Shown here piece after piece: positions 48,376-51,508 of a DNA stretch of 51,508 nt. Numbering within the stretch: the first letter of the stretch is position 1; each line of letters opens with the position of its first letter. The DNA lies in NCBI GenBank assembly GCA_037442365.1, contig JBBIQK010000013.1:1-51508 (forward strand). The letters run 5' to 3'. The notes beneath the pieces are model-generated. The model saw only the letters and a program-made list of their open reading frames with translations. It searched no databases and was not told where the DNA came from. The stretch comes from GBS-DC sp037442365 (GTDB lineage: Bacteria; Armatimonadota; Fimbriimonadia; Fimbriimonadales; GBS-DC). The position numbers and the translations under genes were made by a program.

Positions 48376-48411
48376 GAACAGGGGGATTATCGGCAGCGCA
48401 TGCGGGAATTC

Positions 48412-48760
48412 TGGTGGAGGCGGGGGGAATTGAACCCCCTTCCGAGACCGTTGCTCACCCAGCTTCTACGAGCGTATCCTGTCTTTGGCTCTCGCGCTGG
48501 GGTTCCCGACAGGCAGGGCGTCCCAGCGCCAGCTCAGTTGAAAGTCCTCCGTCCGCCCTGAGCGCGGCTTCAGGAGCCAGTCGATCTGCCCACGCTCATC
48601 TCGCCCCGGATCGACCGCGAGGCGAGCGGCGCGCTGCTTAATTAGGCAGCGAGAGCATAGTTGGTGTTCGCACTTCTTGTGTGCCGCTTTTTTACGAGGC
48701 CAGCGGCGCCTCGGCTCGCCACTGAGCGCCAAGCGTGTCCCGTCGAACCCTGACGCCCCC
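48412..48760 (-). ncRNA. ssrA: tmRNA (transfer-messenger RNA)
   Basis: 349 nt on the minus strand. The 5' end GGGGGCGTCAGGGTTCGACGG (starting at 48760) and the 3' end GGGGGTTCAATTCCCCCCGC, then CTCCACCA (ending at 48412) form the tRNA-like acceptor (GGGGGCG with CGCCTCC) and T-arm. CCA is encoded. The tag frame reads GCG AAC ACC AAC TAT GCT CTC GCT GCC TAA: ANTNYALAA. It rescues stalled ribosomes and tags the peptide for proteolysis. A TATAAT lies 12 bases upstream. Confidence 0.95.
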
Positions 48761-48771
48761 GTGTCGAGTCT

Positions 48772-48777
48772 ATTATA
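48772..48777 (-). promoter_or_regulatory. -10 element (GGG-TATAAT) of ssrA
   Basis: Minus-strand GGGGTATAAT (hexamer 48777-48772) lies 11 bases before the mature tmRNA 5' end. Confidence 0.7.
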
Positions 48778-48807
48778 CCCCATCGCGCGCCAAAAAGTTC
48801 CAGCGGG

Positions 48808-48813
48808 TACAAT
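48808..48813 (+). promoter_or_regulatory. -10 element (GGG-TACAAT) of purS-purQ
   Basis: CGGGTACAAT ends 6 bases before ATG 48820. It is divergent from the ssrA promoter. Confidence 0.65.
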
Positions 48814-48819
48814 TCGCCT

Positions 48820-49062
48820 ATGCCCAGAGCGAGGATTTACATCACCCTCAAGCCCGCGCTGCTGGACGCGCAGGGGCGCGTGCTGGAGAACGCCCTGCGC
48901 CAGCTGGGGTTTGAGAGCGTGCGCGGCGTGCGCGTCGGCAAGTATCTGGAGGTGGAGCTGCAGTCCGACGGCGACCCGCACACGCAGGTAGAGGCGATGT
49001 GCCAGAAACTGCTGGCGAACCCCGTCATCGAACAGTACCGCTACGAGGTCAGCGACGAATGA
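48820..49062 (+). CDS. purS: Phosphoribosylformylglycinamidine synthase subunit PurS
   Basis: The 80-residue protein is normal length for PurS: ARIYITLKPALLDAQGRVLENALRQLGFESV, VRVGKYLEVEL, LLANPVIEQYRYEV. PurS dimers bridge PurL and PurQ in the FGAM synthase complex of purine synthesis. It overlaps purQ by 4 bases (ATGA). purL is not in the window. Confidence 0.95.
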   Translation: MPRARIYITLKPALLDAQGRVLENALRQLGFESVRGVRVGKYLEVELQSDGDPHTQVEAMCQKLLANPVIEQYRYEVSDE

Positions 49063-49736
49063 AAGCAGGCGTGATTGTGTTCCCCGGCTCCAACTGCGAC
49101 CGCGACGCCTATCACGCGCTGCGCGATGGGCTGGGCTACACGGTGGACTACCTCTGGCACGACGACGCGCGCGATTTGCGCGACTACGGGCTGGTGATTG
49201 TGCCCGGCGGGTTCTCGTATGGCGACTACCTGCGTCCGGGCGCGATTGCCCGCTTCGCGCGAATCATGGACTCGCTGCGCGACTACGCGGCGCGCGGGGG
49301 GCTGGTGCTGGGCGTATGCAACGGGTTCCAGATTCTGTGCGAGGCGGGGCTGCTGCCCGGCGCGCTCACGCGCAACATCGGGCTGAAGTTCCGCTGTATG
49401 CCCGTGCATATCCGCGTGGAGAACGCCGAGACGCCCTTCACGCGCCGCTACCGGCAGGGCGAGGTACTGCGAATCCCGATTGCGCACGGCGACGGGCGCT
49501 ATGTGTGCGACGAGGCGACCCTGCAGCAGCTTCGGGCGAACGGGCAGATAGTGTTCCGCTACTGCAGTCCCGACGGCGCGCTGGGCGAGGCGTGGAACCC
49601 GAACGGCTCGGTAGACCATATCGCGGGCGTGGCGAACGCGCAGTTCAATGTGCTGGGCATGATGCCCCATCCCGAGCGCGCCTGCGAGCTGCTGCTGGGC
49701 AGCGACGACGGACGCCGCCTGCTGCAGGTGGGGTAG
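49059..49736 (+). CDS. purQ: Phosphoribosylformylglycinamidine synthase subunit PurQ (glutaminase)
   Basis: The 225-residue class I glutamine amidotransferase provides ammonia to PurL. VIVFPGSNCDRDAYHAL, LVIVPGGFSYGDYLRPGAIARF, VLGVCNGFQILCEAGLLPGAL (nucleophile Cys in GVCNGFQ), RIPIAHGDGRY and NVLGMMPHPERACE (catalytic His and Glu) are present. The start overlaps purS. It ends 4 bases before the stop of the convergent lipoprotein gene. Confidence 0.97.
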   Translation: MKAGVIVFPGSNCDRDAYHALRDGLGYTVDYLWHDDARDLRDYGLVIVPGGFSYGDYLRPGAIARFARIMDSLRDYAARGGLVLGVCNGFQILCEAGLLPGALTRNIGLKFRCMPVHIRVENAETPFTRRYRQGEVLRIPIAHGDGRYVCDEATLQQLRANGQIVFRYCSPDGALGEAWNPNGSVDHIAGVANAQFNVLGMMPHPERACELLLGSDDGRRLLQVG

Positions 49737-49740
49737 CCCC

Positions 49741-50883
49741 CTACCGCTCCATCGTATGCACGGTATGCATCTCGATTCTGTGTCCGCGCTGGACGAGCAG
49801 CGTCTCCGCGTCGCGCCAGTCGAAGCCGAGAATGGACTTTTCTATCTTCAGCCCGTACCGCGCGCCCGATTGAGACGATCGGAGCGGGCGCCACAGCAGG
49901 GTATGAACGGCAGCGGTTTTGAGATCCAGCACATAGAGGGAGTCATCTGCGTCCCATGCCAGCCGCTGCCCGTCGGGTGAGAAGCGGTAATAGGTGTCGT
50001 CGGGGTCGGCGTTCGCTTCCAGCGTTTCATTGGGAATAAGCGCGATTTGGCGCGGCGCGCCGCCCTGCAACGGTCGTTCGAAGACCGCCAGAAACTTCAG
50101 ATGCTGCACGCGCGCCCAGCGCACCACCACGCCCGATGGATCCACCCAGAACGCCTGCACATCGCCCGTGGTGGTCAGCGGAATCAGCTGCCCACCGCGC
50201 AGCAGGTACAGGTCGCCGTGTCGCTGGTAGTAACCTTCACCAACCTGGGCTTTTTTTCCCAGAAGCACAACGGCGAGCGGCGGCTCTGTGCGTACCCAGT
50301 GCGCCCAGTCCCAGTGAATAATCTCGTCATAGTCCTTTCTGGGCAGGGGTACACGCTGCGTGCAGGTCCAGGTATCCGTGCGGTAGAGGCAGATGCCGTC
50401 CTTGTCGCTGAAGCCCATCAGGTACCTGCCGTCGGCGCTCCAGCGGGGCGCACTTGCCTCGATGGGCAGCTCCTGCAGGCGACCCGTCGCGACCTCGTAC
50501 AACAGAACCTTGCGTTCGTATTGCGCGTCTGCCGCTTCTGCAGAGTCTCCATCGGCAGGCGGCGCGCCGTCAGCAGCGCGACGCATCCACTCGAAGCATA
50601 CCGCGCGCGAGTCGGGCGTCCACTGGCAGTTGTAAACCCAGCCAGCGAGGGGCGATTCGTCATCGAGCGAGAATCGGAACACAGGAACCGTCTGACGACG
50701 CTCAAGATGGTAGATTGCCAGTTCAATTTCAGAGGAGTCTTCAGGGGCGTCGGGAGGCTTACGCGCGACGGTTGTGAATTGTCCATCGGGCGAAACGCGC
50801 ACCCACCCCTGCTCGCCACATCCCGAAAACAGCACGGCGTTCAGCAACGCGAGCAGCCCCACGATCAATCGCTTGAGACGCAT
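49741..50883 (-). CDS. Lipoprotein with TolB/WD40-like propeller repeats
   Basis: The 380-residue protein has a signal peptide with lipobox LFSGC (Cys at about residue 22). Repeated propeller blades follow: WVRVSPDGQFTTVAR, NCQWTPDSRAVCFEW, APRWSADGRYLMGFSDKDG, YYRFSPDGQRLAWDADDS. The xSPDGxxL pattern is that of PD40/TolB-type propellers. GGAGG precedes ATG 50883 (minus). It is anchored to a membrane; the ligand is unknown. A hypothetical gene lies just upstream on the same strand. Confidence 0.8.
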   Translation of the reverse strand: MRLKRLIVGLLALLNAVLFSGCGEQGWVRVSPDGQFTTVARKPPDAPEDSSEIELAIYHLERRQTVPVFRFSLDDESPLAGWVYNCQWTPDSRAVCFEWMRRAADGAPPADGDSAEAADAQYERKVLLYEVATGRLQELPIEASAPRWSADGRYLMGFSDKDGICLYRTDTWTCTQRVPLPRKDYDEIIHWDWAHWVRTEPPLAVVLLGKKAQVGEGYYQRHGDLYLLRGGQLIPLTTTGDVQAFWVDPSGVVVRWARVQHLKFLAVFERPLQGGAPRQIALIPNETLEANADPDDTYYRFSPDGQRLAWDADDSLYVLDLKTAAVHTLLWRPLRSSQSGARYGLKIEKSILGFDWRDAETLLVQRGHRIEMHTVHTMER

Positions 50884-50934
50884 TCGGAACACCTCCTGAT
50901 CGACTGTACGCAATTCGCGCCGCCGACGGATAGG

Positions 50935-50946
50935 GACTTAAGTCCT
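50935..50946. other. Perfect 12-bp palindrome GGACTTAAGTCC
   Basis: The palindrome overlaps the stop codon region of the upstream hypothetical gene and lies 52 bases before the lipoprotein gene start. It could be an operator or chance; no -10 was recognised beside it. Confidence 0.35.
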
Positions 50947-51409
50947 AATTTGACCCCTGCACCAGCTCAGCAGGCTCGCCGAATCGGGGCAGCAGACTGG
51001 GATGCCCGCGCACGGCGTAGGGCAGAAACGCCGCGTCGGGGAACTGGGTGAGCTGGCGCATCTGCTCGCTCCAGAACTGCGGATAGACGCTCAGCAGGAT
51101 GGGAATCAGGCGTTCGTCCAGCGTTGCCAGAAAATGGTCATAGCACAGGCTCCGCAGCCACACGGGGTGCTGGAAAAGCATCCGCGTGATTCGCTCGTGA
51201 GGCACGCGCACGCACATCCGCCACATGTCCAGCTCGTTCGTTGCCAGCGCGCGGATTTTCTCCAGCAGCGCGTCGAGGGCGGGCGCGTCGGAGGGCAGCA
51301 ACATCAGTTGCGTCTCTATCTTCTGAAGAACCTGATGGAACTGTCGGCGGTCGCCGAGTGCGCTAAGCCCCTGTTCGAGGGCTGGTAAGGGTACATCACT
51401 TGAGTTCAC
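50945..51409 (-). CDS. Conserved-looking hypothetical protein
   Basis: About 154 residues from GTG 51409. The helical protein has DRRQFHQVLQKIETQLMLLPSDAPALDALLEKIRALATNELDMW read as two long helices, then RITRMLFQHPVWLRSLCYDHFL and LIPILLSVYPQFWSEQMRQLTQFPDAAFLPYA. The frame stays open to GTG 51460, but those 17 extra codons run through a hairpin (51413-51448), so the later start is preferred. No family is recognised. Confidence 0.5.
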   Translation of the reverse strand: MNSSDVPLPALEQGLSALGDRRQFHQVLQKIETQLMLLPSDAPALDALLEKIRALATNELDMWRMCVRVPHERITRMLFQHPVWLRSLCYDHFLATLDERLIPILLSVYPQFWSEQMRQLTQFPDAAFLPYAVRGHPSLLPRFGEPAELVQGSN

Positions 51410-51412
51410 TTG

Positions 51413-51448
51413 GGGGAAGGCACACCCCATTTTTGGAATGCCTTCCCC
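51413..51448. other. Inverted repeat near window end
   Basis: GGGGAAGGCA (51413-51422) and TGCCTTCCCC (51439-51448) can form a 10-bp hairpin. It lies upstream of or inside the 5' end of the last gene. Confidence 0.5.
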
Positions 51449-51508
51449 AATCAACCCCACAAACGCCCCCTATCCCCCGACACGCACACCCAGCAACTAC
51501 CACAACAC

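Noticed and set aside
48466..48981. Possible minus-strand protein gene across 48466-48981
   Set aside because: Most of it is the tmRNA gene and the rest is antisense to purS.

Overview
The window is a GC-rich (roughly 60-65%), tightly packed bacterial chromosome segment with mixed housekeeping and accessory content. An LptD/OstA-like outer-membrane protein points to a diderm. PEP-CTERM proteins (VPEPAS...LGLRRR ends), secreted propellers ending in dockerin-like DDADLLxVLFxFG repeats, DUF2089/DUF4097 and CPBP genes suggest an Armatimonadota-like, possibly thermophilic lineage. That placement is inference from family content; no rRNA is present.

Layout. 1-3600: the tail of a dockerin-type secreted protein, an interspersed repeat, a DUF2089/DUF4097 pair, a lone transhydrogenase subunit (pntAB) and two thioredoxin-fold proteins. 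3700-9100: a HEPN-MNT pair, a VWA + SWIM-zinc-finger pair, nadC and a Clp1-type P-loop polynucleotide kinase. 9200-15100: a DUF4424 secreted protein, a MoxR-DUF58 operon carrying a degenerate PtsI-like protein, and a VanW/G5 protein. 15200-21150: secreted proteins (two propeller-dockerins, two PEP-CTERM proteins, the first behind a structured 5' leader), with FAH hydrolase and greA on the other strand. 21600-31000: PhoD phosphatase, YjbQ, a nucleotidyltransferase overrun by a repeat, a large unknown secreted protein, a gatB operon with Usp, TrkA-N and lipoprotein genes, and a CBS-GGDEF protein. 31000-37300: CPBP protease, tRNA-Ser, acyl-CoA dehydrogenase and a cysS operon containing a tandemly duplicated two-gene unit. 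37300-42200: a candidate small RNA, a lower-GC LuxR-type regulator divergent from a Cys-rich secreted protein, carA, and a DNA methyltransferase with an unknown partner. 42200-51500: lptD-like, asd, ftsY, a repeat-rich stretch with a cas-less CRISPR array, an M48 protease, ssrA (tmRNA), purS-purQ, a WD40-like lipoprotein and a hypothetical gene.

Recurring themes. Many genes start 6-12 nt downstream of a -10 hexamer preceded by GG (GG-TANNNT), implying leaderless or near-leaderless mRNAs. An interspersed, imperfect terminal-inverted-repeat element (about 150-175 bp, core GGAGTGC..GAAGC..CACTCCATA) occurs in several copies and decay fragments. One copy supplies the last codons of a nucleotidyltransferase gene and another abuts the damaged terminal repeat of the CRISPR array. 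No single large new system is obvious. The best candidates for undescribed biology are the PtsI-like pseudoenzyme in the MoxR-DUF58 operon, the duplicated two-gene cassette after cysS, the structured leader and the small-RNA candidate, and the methyltransferase/unknown pair.
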